From: Planctomycetota bacterium
GTDB taxonomy: Bacteria > Planctomycetota > JAJSAM01 > JAJVHW01
Direction: 5' to 3'
DNA: 64,000 nucleotides
Assembly (NCBI GenBank): GCA_024280885.1
Contig: JAJRPF010000016.1
Span: forward strand, 1 to 64,000
The notes under the pieces are model-generated. The model saw only the letters and a list, made by a program, of their open reading frames with translations. It made no database searches and was not told the origin of the DNA. This document shows positions 8,028 to 19,193 of the stretch, piece by piece (within the stretch, counting starts at the first letter, position 1; each line of letters opens with the position of its first letter). The translations under genes and the position numbers were made by a program.

Positions 8028-9599
8028 TCAGCGCGCGGCCGGGAGGATGCGGTAGAGGTGCGCGAGGTTCCCCGCGTCATGGCGCGGCCCGAGCGCGGCA
8101 CCATGCCAATCCTCGAAGTTAGTCGTCAGGACGTGTTCGAACTCGAACGTCTCGATGAACGCGATACCGAGGCGTCCGACGAGCTCTTCCCCTGCGCCTC
8201 CGTTCGCGCTGCCGATCTTGACCCGGAGAATGCCGTGGTCGGGATGGGGCGCGTCGTAGGCGAAGGCGTCACTCGCGACGAAGACCGGCGTCCCGGCGGC
8301 GAGCGCCGCGTTGATCTCGGCGAGCGTGCCAGCGATCCGCGCCTCGTCGTCGGTCGTGCCGTCGAGCGCGTCGTGCCCGAGCGTCGTCAAACCACCGAAG
8401 TACTCCAGGTGCGGGCGCAGGTCCATCGCAATGACCACTCCGCCCGTTGGCACCAACTTGCCCGCGGCGCGCGCGAACGCGGCGGGCAGGCAGCGGTGAC
8501 TGCGCGCGGTGAGCGTCGGGACGAGCGGGACGACCATCCAAACGAGTAGTCCGGTCAGCGCGAGCCCGGCCGCCAGCCGGCTCCGCTCGGCAATCCACTC
8601 CAGTGCGGCGGCGATCGGGATCGCCAGGGTGACGAGTGCCGGGATCAGGTGACGCGGGACGATGATGCGCGTGTTCGCGAGGAAGATGAAGGGCAGGACG
8701 CACCACAAGAGCAGGACGAGCGCCCGCGGACGGTCGCGTTGCCAGACGGCGACCATCCCGCCGAGAGCCAGCGCGAGTCCGCCCCAGGTGAGCGAACGCG
8801 CGACGCCAGAGAACCCGAGCGGCAATGCGCTCGAGACCGGGCCTAGCCAGCCCGTATCGGCGGCCGCCTCGCGCCACTCTGCCAGCCCCACTGCGCTGAA
8901 TTGCTGCGCGTAGAGCGCGAGGGGGACGAGAGCCATCGGCAACACGAAGAGGGCGAGATCGCGGCCGAGAGCCGCCGCGGTCCCTGTGAGCCGGAACCCG
9001 TGCTCACGATCGAATGCGATGGGCGGCGTTGTGCGCCAGTGGAGGGCGAGCAACGCGGGGGCGAAGAATACACTCTCGGTGCGCGTCGCCACGGCGAGCC
9101 CGAGTAGCGCGCCTGCGCACACGGCGCCGCCGCGCGTGGCACGGGCTGCGGCGCCCCCGGCGCCGAGCAGCAGTGCGACCTGCGTTCCGTGGCTCATCGC
9201 AAACGTCGTTGTCGAGAGGAGTGTCGGGAGCGCCGCCGCGACGAGTCCGGCGGCCGCAGCGGCCGCGTCGCTGCGCAGGAAGGGCCGCGCGAAGATCACC
9301 ATCAGCCCCGCGGCAAGCGCCCCCGCGAGAGCGCTCTGGAGCGTGACGGCGAATGCCGCGGACGGGGCTCCCGTCAGCGCGTGGTGCAGCCAGAAGACAG
9401 GCGCCGAGAGCAGAACCTGGCCCGGGTACCCCGGGCGGTGCATGTACTCGAACTTGCCGTCGATCACCCACGACTCGACGGCGCGCGCCTGGAAGACCGA
9501 GTCGGTGTGGAAGAGGTCGGCGCCGAGGAAGGGCAGCCGCAGGGAGAGAGCCGCGACGGAGACGGCGAGGGCGGCGAGCAGAAGACGACGAGTGATCAC
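8028..9599 (-). CDS. Polytopic membrane protein, glycosyltransferase family 39-like
   Basis: The 523-residue protein starts with GTG and has about nine to eleven hydrophobic helices in residues 5-375, then a soluble C-terminal domain (about 385-523). The N-terminal loop after helix 1 carries DLFHTDSVFQARAVE and RPGYPG, in the place where PMT/ArnT-like (GT39, GT-C fold) enzymes keep their catalytic acidic residue. GT-C enzymes move a sugar from a polyprenyl-phosphate carrier in the membrane. The exact donor and acceptor are unknown. No ribosome site of note precedes the GTG, so the start is uncertain. It lies between the dehydrogenase and a cytochrome gene, all on the minus strand, without overlap. 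Confidence 0.6.
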   Translation of the reverse strand: MITRRLLLAALAVSVAALSLRLPFLGADLFHTDSVFQARAVESWVIDGKFEYMHRPGYPGQVLLSAPVFWLHHALTGAPSAAFAVTLQSALAGALAAGLMVIFARPFLRSDAAAAAAGLVAAALPTLLSTTTFAMSHGTQVALLLGAGGAAARATRGGAVCAGALLGLAVATRTESVFFAPALLALHWRTTPPIAFDREHGFRLTGTAAALGRDLALFVLPMALVPLALYAQQFSAVGLAEWREAAADTGWLGPVSSALPLGFSGVARSLTWGGLALALGGMVAVWQRDRPRALVLLLWCVLPFIFLANTRIIVPRHLIPALVTLAIPIAAALEWIAERSRLAAGLALTGLLVWMVVPLVPTLTARSHRCLPAAFARAAGKLVPTGGVVIAMDLRPHLEYFGGLTTLGHDALDGTTDDEARIAGTLAEINAALAAGTPVFVASDAFAYDAPHPDHGILRVKIGSANGGAGEELVGRLGIAFIETFEFEHVLTTNFEDWHGAALGPRHDAGNLAHLYRILPAAR

Positions 9600-9638
9600 G
9601 GAGCGCGCATGCTGCCGGATTCCACAACCCTCGCGCGG

Positions 9639-10388
9639 CTAATCGTCTGCCGGGATCGTGGCGAGCAGTTCCTTCGCGTCGGCATGGAACCGTGCGACGC
9701 GCTCGTCGGCGAGCACAGCTTCGAGGAGCGGCTTCGCCACGGCGTAGTTGCCGAGTTCCAGTTCGGTGCGCGCTCTCAGGTAGCCGACCCGCGCCTGCTC
9801 GGTGGCGCGCGCGACCGCCACGGCGGCCTTCGTCGCGTCCGCCTTCGCCAACTCCGCGAGTTTGGCGATCGCCGCCTTGCCCTCTTTCGTCGTCGCGAAC
9901 TGACTCTCCAGCTTTGTGAGGAAGCCGAGGGCGTTCGGGAGCCCGCGCGTGCCCTTCGCGAGGAGTTTGTCCGCGCTCCGACTCCACACGCGCGGGAACA
10001 TCCGGAACTTCCGCCGATTGCCGTCGATCAGCGCCTTCCCGCCTGCCAACGTCTCGCCTTCCTCGATCTCGTCGAAGATCCGTCCGGCCTCGCCGTACCA
10101 CGTCGCCATGAGCGCGGCCTTCGCGCGCAGAAACCCCGCCTTGTGCGCGTCGTTCGACCATGACTTGACGCCGAACTGGTAACCGTTGGCCTCGAACTCA
10201 CGTCCGGTCGGATTGCGGGGGCCCGAGCCCTTGTCATTGATGTGGCAGTGCGAGCAGTCCTTGTCCTCTTTCTTCGCGTACTCCTTGGTCGCCGACGCGG
10301 GCGCCGGAGGGAGGGCGAAGAGGAGTACGACAGCGGATGCGAGGCAGAGAACTGCCGCGGATGCCAGGGGTTGGGTGAGGCGTGTCAT
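9639..10388 (-). CDS. Secreted monoheme c-type cytochrome-like protein
   Basis: From the ATG at 10388 the protein has 249 residues and a signal peptide (about 1-33, ending ASA). A single heme c motif follows, CSHCH (C45, C48, H49), then a stretch rich in Lys and Ala helices (about 110-245). The heme site places it in the periplasm. The mostly helical remainder has no recognised enzyme motif. It is divergent from the carboxylase operon, with a 185-base region between the two start codons. The function could be electron transfer or heme-based sensing. Only the heme site is directly supported. Confidence 0.72.
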   Translation of the reverse strand: MTRLTQPLASAAVLCLASAVVLLFALPPAPASATKEYAKKEDKDCSHCHINDKGSGPRNPTGREFEANGYQFGVKSWSNDAHKAGFLRAKAALMATWYGEAGRIFDEIEEGETLAGGKALIDGNRRKFRMFPRVWSRSADKLLAKGTRGLPNALGFLTKLESQFATTKEGKAAIAKLAELAKADATKAAVAVARATEQARVGYLRARTELELGNYAVAKPLLEAVLADERVARFHADAKELLATIPADD

Positions 10389-10573
10389 CGGTGTTTCAAC
10401 TCGTTTGATCGGCCGAAGATACGCGCGAAACCCAAATTTCAGGGAACGACGATCGAGCGCGAGGGCCGCGTGCGCACGCCGCGCCTCGCGCCTCGTTCGC
10501 CTGGGAGCGTCCAGCAACTACACTCGACCGTTCGTCGCGCTCGTGCGTGGCAACTACCCCCGGGGCCATTTGC

Positions 10574-12184
10574 ATGGACGTACTGAAGAGCCGCATTCGG
10601 ACCGACTCCGACGAGTTCCGCGCCAACCACGAGCATCAGATGGCCGTGCTGGGCGAATTCCGCGAGCGCTACACCGACGTGCGCGCCCACGGGTCGGCGC
10701 GTCTCATCGAAAAGCACCACGGCCGCGGAAAGCTGCTGGCGCGCGAGCGCATCGACCGATTACTCGATCCCGAGTCGCCGTTCCTGGAACTCTCGGCTCT
10801 GGCCGCGGGCGATGTCTACGGCGAACGCGTGCCCTCGGCGGGGGTCGTCACCGGGATCGGGCTGGTGCACGGCCGCGAAGTGATGGTGGTCGCCAACGAC
10901 GCCACGGTGAAGGGCGGGACGTACTACCCGCTGACCGTGAAGAAGCACGTGCGGGCGCAGGAGATCGCCCACGAGAACCGTCTACCGACCGTCTACCTCG
11001 TGGACTCGGGTGGAGCATTCCTCCCGCGGCAGGACGAGGTCTTCCCCGACGAGAAACACTTCGGGCGGATCTTCGCGAACCAGGCGCGCATGTCGGCTGA
11101 TCGCATCCCGCAGATCGCGGCCGTCATGGGGTCGTGTACCGCCGGTGGGGCCTACGTCCCGGCGATGAGCGACGAGTCGATCATCGTGAAGGGCAACGGC
11201 ACGATCTTCCTCGGCGGACCGCCCCTCGTGAAGGCGGCGACGGGCGAGATCGTGACGGCTCAAGATCTCGGCGGCGCCGACGTGCATTGCCGGAAGTCGG
11301 GCGTCGCGGACCACATGGCGCGCGACGATGCGCACGCGCTCGATCTCGCGCGGTCGATCGTCGAGAACCTCAATCGCGAGCGCCGCGGGACGACGCTCGA
11401 CCTGCGTCCGGCGGAGGACCCGGCGTACGATCCGGAAGAGATCTACGGCGTGTTGCCGCGCGACAATCGCACGCCCTACGACGTGCGCGAGATCATCGCG
11501 CGAACGGTTGACGGCAGCCGCTTCCACGAGTTCAAGCCGCTCTTCGGGACGACGCTTGTGTGTGGCTTCGCGCACATCCACGGCATCCCGATCGGCATCG
11601 TCGCCAACAACGGCGTGCTCTTCGGCGACAGCGCGCGGAAGGGGGCGCATTTCGTCCAGCTCTGCGGACAACGCGGGACGCCGCTGCTCTTCCTCCAGAA
11701 CATCACCGGCTTCATGGTGGGGCAACGCTACGAGGAGGGCGGGATCGCGCGCGATGGCGCCAAGATGGTGCAGGCGGTCGCGACCGTGAAGGTGCCGCGG
11801 ATCACGGTCATCATCGGTGCCTCGTACGGCGCGGGGAACTACGCGATGTGCGGACGTGGTTATTCACCGCGCTTCCTCTTCTCGTGGCCGAACTCGCGGA
11901 TCTCCGTGATGGGCGGCGAGCAGGCGGCGAACGTGCTCCTGCAGGTCCGCATGGACCGCCTCGAGAGCGAGGGCAAGACGCTGAGCGCCGAGGAGCAGGC
12001 CGAGTTCAAGCGGCCTATCCTCGAGAAGTACGAGACCGAGGGCAGTCCCTATTACGCGACGGCGCGGCTGTGGGACGACGGGATCATCGAGCCGGCGCAC
12101 ACACGCGATGCGCTGGGCCTCGCGTTCTCCGTCTGCCTGAACGCGCCGACACCGGAGACCGACTGGCCGGTCTTCCGGATGTAG
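10574..12184 (+). CDS. liuB: Methylcrotonyl-CoA carboxylase, carboxyltransferase (beta) subunit
   Basis: The protein of about 536 residues spans the two crotonase-like carboxyltransferase domains. Motifs that set it apart from propionyl-CoA carboxylase are [32 protein letters not shown] and [20 protein letters not shown]. The subunit moves CO2 from carboxybiotin to 3-methylcrotonyl-CoA, the third step of leucine breakdown, to give 3-methylglutaconyl-CoA. The next genes encode methylglutaconyl-CoA hydratase and the biotin carboxylase and carrier, so the operon supplies all catalytic parts of the complex. The ATG at 10574 matches family N-termini ([16 protein letters not shown]). A GTG at 10547 in the same frame is an alternative. 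Geranyl-CoA carboxylase is a less likely identity. Confidence 0.9.
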   Translation: MDVLKSRIRTDSDEFRANHEHQMAVLGEFRERYTDVRAHGSARLIEKHHGRGKLLARERIDRLLDPESPFLELSALAAGDVYGERVPSAGVVTGIGLVHGREVMVVANDATVKGGTYYPLTVKKHVRAQEIAHENRLPTVYLVDSGGAFLPRQDEVFPDEKHFGRIFANQARMSADRIPQIAAVMGSCTAGGAYVPAMSDESIIVKGNGTIFLGGPPLVKAATGEIVTAQDLGGADVHCRKSGVADHMARDDAHALDLARSIVENLNRERRGTTLDLRPAEDPAYDPEEIYGVLPRDNRTPYDVREIIARTVDGSRFHEFKPLFGTTLVCGFAHIHGIPIGIVANNGVLFGDSARKGAHFVQLCGQRGTPLLFLQNITGFMVGQRYEEGGIARDGAKMVQAVATVKVPRITVIIGASYGAGNYAMCGRGYSPRFLFSWPNSRISVMGGEQAANVLLQVRMDRLESEGKTLSAEEQAEFKRPILEKYETEGSPYYATARLWDDGIIEPAHTRDALGLAFSVCLNAPTPETDWPVFRM

Positions 12185-12232
12185 TCCGCACGTCGGCAGT
12201 GGTTAGTCGGGAGTGGAGACGAGGGAGCGGAA

Positions 12233-13069
12233 ATGAGTGCGAGCAGCAACGACGACGGGATCGCAGAGCGCGGCGTGCGCGTCAGCACCGAGGGCGGTGT
12301 GGCGCGCATCGTGCTGTGCCGTCCCGAGAAGCGCAACGCCTTCGACGACCAGGTGATCGCGCGGCTCACCGAGGTCGTGGACACGTTGTCGAACGACGCG
12401 AGCGTGCGCGTCATCGTCCTCGAGGGCGAGGGGAAGTGCTTCAGCGCCGGCGCCGATCTCGAGTGGATGCGGCGCATGGTGACGGCCGATCAGGAGTCGA
12501 ATATCACCGACGCGTTGGGTCTCGCTGATCTCTACGAGGCCCTGCATTGTGCGCCGAAAGCCGTGATCGCGAAGGTGCACGGTGCGGCGCTCGGCGGCGG
12601 CGCCGGACTCGCAGCCGCGGCCGATATCGCGGTGGCCGCTGAGGGCACGATCTTCGGCTTCACCGAGGCGCGTCTCGGCATCCTCCCGTCCGTGATCAGC
12701 CCGTACGTGCTGATGAAGATCGGCGCGGGCGCGGCGCGGCGTTGGTTCGTGACGGGGGCGCGCATGTCGGCCGAGGAAGCGCATCGCATCGGGCTGGTGC
12801 ACGAGGTCGCTCCGGCGGATGAACTCGAGGCGACGGTGCAGAGGCTCTGCTTCGAAGTGCTGCAATGCGGGCCGAACTCCGTGGCGCACTGCAAGGAACT
12901 GGTCGAGGACGTGGTCGGCGGACTCGCGATGGCAGGGGCGCTCGAAGACGGCTTCGGGAGCGTCAAGTCCTACACGGCGACGCGGATCGCCGAGGCGCGC
13001 GTCTCGGCGGAGGGGCAAGAAGGGCTGAACGCGTTCCTCGACAAACGCAAACCGAGGTGGGCGCCGTGA
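12233..13069 (+). CDS. liuC: Methylglutaconyl-CoA hydratase-like enoyl-CoA hydratase
   Basis: The 278-residue crotonase-fold protein starts 48 bases after liuB. It has the oxyanion-hole and active-site segments KCFSAGADLEWM (68-79) and GAALGGGAGLAAAADI (117-132). The catalytic glutamate lies in GFTEARLGILPSVISPYV (E145). The other crotonase glutamate is replaced (GGGAGLA), which is usual for this bacterial LiuC branch, as is the PSVISPYV motif. It would hydrate 3-methylglutaconyl-CoA to HMG-CoA, the step after the carboxylase. The start is supported by a gggagcgg-type site. Its stop codon (13067-13069) is followed closely by the biotin carboxylase gene. Confidence 0.85.
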   Translation: MSASSNDDGIAERGVRVSTEGGVARIVLCRPEKRNAFDDQVIARLTEVVDTLSNDASVRVIVLEGEGKCFSAGADLEWMRRMVTADQESNITDALGLADLYEALHCAPKAVIAKVHGAALGGGAGLAAAADIAVAAEGTIFGFTEARLGILPSVISPYVLMKIGAGAARRWFVTGARMSAEEAHRIGLVHEVAPADELEATVQRLCFEVLQCGPNSVAHCKELVEDVVGGLAMAGALEDGFGSVKSYTATRIAEARVSAEGQEGLNAFLDKRKPRWAP

Positions 13070-13130
13070 AGTGGACGCTCTCTCAGGCCATCTGCTCCCT
13101 CGGTTGTTCGTCGCACGGTTGGAGGCGCTC

Positions 13131-14687
13131 TTGACTGACTCTCCCTTTCGACCGTTCGCTTCCGTTCTCGTTGCCAATCGTGGCGAGATCGCCGTGCGTG
13201 TTCTGCACGCCGCGCGCGAGGCGGGCTTGCGCTCGATCGCCGTGGCGAGTGAGCCGGATCGGTTCGCATTGCACGCGATGTCGGCGGATATCGCAGTCGT
13301 GCTCGGCGAGGGGCCCGCTTCCGAGAGCTATCTCGACATGGATCGCGTGCTCGCCGCCGCGCGTGACACGGGCGCCGAGGCGATCCACCCGGGCTACGGG
13401 TTCCTGGCCGAGAGCGCGGAGTTCGCGCGTCGGGTTGCGGCGGAGGGGCTGGTCTGGATCGGGCCACCGCCGGACGTGATCGAGGCACTCGGCGACAAGG
13501 TCCGTGCGAAGGTGCTCGCCCGCGCGGCTGGCGTGCCGGTCTGTCCCGGATTCGAGGGCGATGTCTCCGATGCCGCTGCCGTTCAAGCGGCCGCCGCAGA
13601 GATCGGTTTCCCGCTGCTGGTGAAGGCCGCGGCGGGCGGCGGTGGGCGTGGGATGCGCATCGTGCGCGAGGCGTCCGAGTTGACCGAGGCGCTGGAGAGC
13701 GCTGCGCGCGAGGCCGAGGGCGCGTTCGGGTCCGGGCATGTCTTCCTCGAGAAGTTCGTCGAGCCCGCGCGGCACATCGAGATCCAGATCATCGCGGACA
13801 GCCATGGCAACGTGGTTCACCTGGGCGAACGCGAGTGCTCCGTGCAGCGGCGCTATCAGAAGATCGTCGAGGAGAGCCCGAGCGCCGTCGTCGACGACGC
13901 ATTGCGAGCGAAGATGGGCGCAGCCGCGGTCTCGCTCGCGAAGGAGTCCGGCTACGTCGGCGCTGGCACCGTGGAGTTCCTGCTCGCTCCCGACGGAGCG
14001 TTCTACTTCCTCGAAGTGAATACCCGCTTGCAGGTTGAGCATCCGGTGACCGAATTGGTCACAGCGCTTGACCTCGTTGACCTGCAGTTCCGCGCCGCCG
14101 CCGGAGAGCGACTGCCTCTCGATGTGACGCCGAATGCGCGCGGTCACGCGATCGAGGTGCGCATCTGCGCCGAGGACCCTGCATTCCACTTCGCACCGCA
14201 GGCGGGGCGGATCTTGCATCTGCATCTCCCCTCGCGCCCGGGTGTACGGATCGACTGCGGTATCCGCGACGGCTACGAGATCCCGACGCACTACGACTCG
14301 CTCCTGATGAAACTGATCGCGCACGGCGCCGATCGCGAAGAGGCGCGGGTTCGGGTCCTGCATGCGCTCGACGAGTTGGTCATCCTGGGACCGCGCACGA
14401 ACGTCGAGTACCTGCGCGCGATCCTGGAGCATCCGTCATTCGTGACGGCGGACCTCTCGACGTCGTTCATCGACGAACACATGGCCGATTGGAAGCCCGA
14501 CACGGACGTTCCACCGGCCGTGTTGCTGGCGGCCGCGGCGGGTGAGTTCCTGGGACCGCGTGCTACGGCGGCGATTCCGGATGGGCCGGATGGTGTGCGT
14601 GCTCCGACCGCGTGGCACGCACTCGGCGCGTGGCGCTCCTCGGATGCTCCGAGTGGCCGTGACGCGGGCGAAGGGATGGCGCCATGA
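13131..14687 (+). CDS. Biotin carboxylase part of methylcrotonyl-CoA carboxylase alpha subunit (separate protein)
   Basis: A TTG at 13131 with GGAGG five bases upstream gives 518 residues starting MTDSPFRPFA. A GTG at 13071 is a weaker alternative. Domain order is the N-terminal preATP-grasp (SVLVANRGEIAVRVL), ATP-grasp with glycine loop AAAGGGGRGMRIV (about residues 164-176), the catalytic stretch EVNTRLQVEHPVTE (about 295-308) and the C-terminal domain ending near FIDEHMADW. It carboxylates the biotin of the carrier protein with ATP and bicarbonate. In most methylcrotonyl-CoA carboxylases the alpha subunit also carries BT and biotin domains in the same chain of about 660 residues. Here the chain ends in a short tail, and the carrier is a second gene overlapping by ATGA. 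Confidence 0.88.
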   Translation: MTDSPFRPFASVLVANRGEIAVRVLHAAREAGLRSIAVASEPDRFALHAMSADIAVVLGEGPASESYLDMDRVLAAARDTGAEAIHPGYGFLAESAEFARRVAAEGLVWIGPPPDVIEALGDKVRAKVLARAAGVPVCPGFEGDVSDAAAVQAAAAEIGFPLLVKAAAGGGGRGMRIVREASELTEALESAAREAEGAFGSGHVFLEKFVEPARHIEIQIIADSHGNVVHLGERECSVQRRYQKIVEESPSAVVDDALRAKMGAAAVSLAKESGYVGAGTVEFLLAPDGAFYFLEVNTRLQVEHPVTELVTALDLVDLQFRAAAGERLPLDVTPNARGHAIEVRICAEDPAFHFAPQAGRILHLHLPSRPGVRIDCGIRDGYEIPTHYDSLLMKLIAHGADREEARVRVLHALDELVILGPRTNVEYLRAILEHPSFVTADLSTSFIDEHMADWKPDTDVPPAVLLAAAAGEFLGPRATAAIPDGPDGVRAPTAWHALGAWRSSDAPSGRDAGEGMAP

Positions 14688-15211
14688 GCGGCACGCTGCG
14701 ACGGCATTACGCCTCCGGGGGCGTGCACCATACGGTCATACTCGAGGACGCTCACCATGTGCTGCGCGCCCGCATTGACGCCGAGGAGAGCGACGCCCCG
14801 CAGGCCGTCGATGCACACCTGATCCGCTCGCTCACGAACGGAGCCGAACTCTGGGTCTCGCCTGGTGGCCGTGCGGTGGTCGTACGCGATGGCGACCGTG
14901 TTCACGTGGCGTATTGCGGTCGTACGTATGCGTTGGACGCCGTTTCGGATCGGCCGGGTGATGCTGCTCCGGAGGCCGGCGGCGACGAAGAGAACTTCGT
15001 CGCGTCGCCGATGACCGGTGTCGTCTTGAAACTGAACGTCGCTGCCGGTGATGATGTGGCGGCTGGTGCCGTCGTCTGCGTCGTCGAGGCCATGAAGATG
15101 GAGTTCGCCATCGAGGCTCCGCGCGACGTCGTGATCGACGAGATCCGCTATGCCGCAGGCGATCGAGTAGATATCGGCGACGTACTCGCCACGTTCCGGC
15201 AGGACGGCTGA
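14684..15211 (+). CDS. Biotin carboxyl carrier protein of the carboxylase operon
   Basis: The 175-residue protein starts in a 4-base overlap (ATGA) with the biotin carboxylase. Residues about 1-90 form beta strands (GTLRRHYASG, AELWVSPGG, RVHVAYCG) like the BT barrel that joins biotin carboxylase to biotin carrier in methylcrotonyl-CoA carboxylase alpha subunits. The C-terminal 75 residues are a biotinyl domain with VVEAMKMEF, the biotin attached to K137. It carries carboxyl groups between the carboxylase and carboxyltransferase subunits. Together with the upstream gene it equals one split alpha subunit. A single-base indel could also create this picture, but the good coupling and the proper start argue for a real split. 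Confidence 0.85.
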   Translation: MSGTLRRHYASGGVHHTVILEDAHHVLRARIDAEESDAPQAVDAHLIRSLTNGAELWVSPGGRAVVVRDGDRVHVAYCGRTYALDAVSDRPGDAAPEAGGDEENFVASPMTGVVLKLNVAAGDDVAAGAVVCVVEAMKMEFAIEAPRDVVIDEIRYAAGDRVDIGDVLATFRQDG

Positions 15212-15213
15212 AC

Positions 15214-15681
15214 GTGCCCGGCAAGGTGTGCGGCGACGTGTTCGAATACGACGTGAAAGTGCGCTTCGCCGACGTGGACGATGCGCGTGTCGTCTACTAC
15301 CCGCAGTTCCTCGACTACTGCCACGTGGTCTTCGAGGAGTGGATGGAGCACGGCTTCGGCAAGCCCTACGCCGAGACGTTTCAAGATGACGGCGTCGGCT
15401 TCCCGGCCGTCAACGTCAATGTCGACTTCGTCGCGCCCGCTCGCTTCGGCGATGTCTTGCGCGTGCGCCTGACAGTCACACACCTTGGCACGAAGAGCGC
15501 GACGATACGTTACCGATTTGCGGGCCGCGACCTGGACACGAGCGTCCCGTCAGACAAGAACATGCGCGTCGACGCGCGTGTGACTGTCGCGTGCGTGGAG
15601 ATGAAGTCGTTCCGCGCGATGCCCCATCCCGACCGCTTGCGCGCCTTCTTTGCGCGCTATCTCGAAGAGCAGGAGTCCTGA
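15214..15681 (+). CDS. Hotdog-fold acyl-CoA thioesterase (4-hydroxybenzoyl-CoA thioesterase family)
   Basis: The 155-residue protein begins with GTG two bases after the biotin carrier stop codon. VRFADVDDARVVYYPQFLDYCH (residues 11-32) matches the N-terminal strand and active-site helix of the 4HBT family. The acidic residue in the D-D-A-R-V-V segment would be the general base or nucleophile. NVNVDFVAPARFGD gives the second conserved segment. Such enzymes release CoA from acyl-CoA. At the end of a branched-chain acyl-CoA operon it may rescue CoA trapped as intermediates. The substrate is inferred from context only. Confidence 0.82.
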   Translation: MPGKVCGDVFEYDVKVRFADVDDARVVYYPQFLDYCHVVFEEWMEHGFGKPYAETFQDDGVGFPAVNVNVDFVAPARFGDVLRVRLTVTHLGTKSATIRYRFAGRDLDTSVPSDKNMRVDARVTVACVEMKSFRAMPHPDRLRAFFARYLEEQES

Positions 15682-15683
15682 CG

Positions 15684-18221
<2,538 letters not shown>

Positions 18222-18242
18222 GGCGCCCCGCCTCCTGGATCG

Positions 18243-19193
18243 TCACTTCCCGAGACGCGTCTCCTCGCCGTTCGTGACGGCGATGTCCTCGACGCGACCG
18301 TCGGGATAGCGCACCTTGTGCTGTCCCGGCGGTACGCCGGCCCAGCGACTACGAAATTGCAATTCGGTGGTTCGGCGCGGTGCGGGGATCGCGAATTCGC
18401 CCGCGAGCAGTAGCACGGCGTTAGCGTCCTCGCAGATCACGATCCCGCCGCCTTCGGGCTGCCTGCCAACATCCATGTCGATTGCCGCGCCGGCGCCGAC
18501 GTCAACACGGATTGCCATCCACTGGCGCCCCTCGGCCCGCGCGCCCACGACGCATGGCCCGGGAGAGAATTCCTCGATGACCCAGGGGCGCGGCGGGGCG
18601 CTCTCGCGAAACGCGTTGCCCTTGCCGCGTACATCCCAGGCCGCCGTGATCAGGCCGAGGTTTGCGTTGCGAACGGCGCACGCCGCAGTCTTCGATGCCT
18701 CGTCGTAGAGCGTTACGAAGTCGGGTCCGCCGCTACTCGGTCCGATGACGACCCGAATGCGCGCCTTCTCCGGTGCGGTGACGTTCACGCTTGCGTTGCC
18801 ACCCGCATCCGCCGCGTCGCCGAGCGTCCCGCGGAGATCGACGCTCCAGCGCATGCGCACGTCGGCTGGTGTCATCCGCGGCTCGGTGCGGATGTGGTAC
18901 GCGTCGCCCGGGTGACCGGCGATGACGAAGAGCGAGCGATCGTTCAAGATCGCGCCCTCGTACGCCGCGTCACCGTCCACGGCGCTCCCGACTGCGTAGT
19001 AGAACGTGTCGTCGCGCGGGTGCGGGCCCTTCAACACGAAGTGATAGGGGAGCTTGTCTCCGCTCGTGCTCGGAGGACGAGCCTGCCCGTTCGTGGAACC
19101 ACCCCCGGGGCCGTCTTCGCGATTGCAACCGATCAACGTCGCGGCGCCGAGCAGCAAGGCGATGGCGCAGAGTGCGGGGCGCAAGGTGTTCAT
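18243..19193 (-). CDS. Predicted lipoprotein of unknown function
   Basis: The 316-residue product has a type II signal peptide with a canonical lipobox LIGC (residues 20-23), then a Gly/Ser-rich linker (24-45) and a mostly beta-rich domain. Two pairs of cysteines occur later (AACAVRN, GPCVVG). The C-terminus (RWAGVPPGQHKVRYPDGRVEDIAV) resembles carbohydrate- or polymer-binding beta folds, but no family is recognised. Its start codon overlaps the stop codon of the upstream enoyl-CoA hydratase gene by ATGA, so the two are translationally coupled. The reason for pairing a periplasmic or outer-membrane lipoprotein with a crotonase is unclear. It is convergent with the M1 gene. Confidence 0.65.
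   Translation of the reverse strand: MNTLRPALCAIALLLGAATLIGCNREDGPGGGSTNGQARPPSTSGDKLPYHFVLKGPHPRDDTFYYAVGSAVDGDAAYEGAILNDRSLFVIAGHPGDAYHIRTEPRMTPADVRMRWSVDLRGTLGDAADAGGNASVNVTAPEKARIRVVIGPSSGGPDFVTLYDEASKTAACAVRNANLGLITAAWDVRGKGNAFRESAPPRPWVIEEFSPGPCVVGARAEGRQWMAIRVDVGAGAAIDMDVGRQPEGGGIVICEDANAVLLLAGEFAIPAPRRTTELQFRSRWAGVPPGQHKVRYPDGRVEDIAVTNGEETRLGK

Noticed and set aside
13083..14432. Long minus-strand frame opposite the biotin carboxylase gene
   Set aside because: Antisense of an unmistakable biotin carboxylase; composition is shadow-like.
15591..15683. Upstream extension of the M1 peptidase
   Set aside because: It overlaps the thioesterase gene and gives low-quality sequence; ATG 15684 has a proper context.
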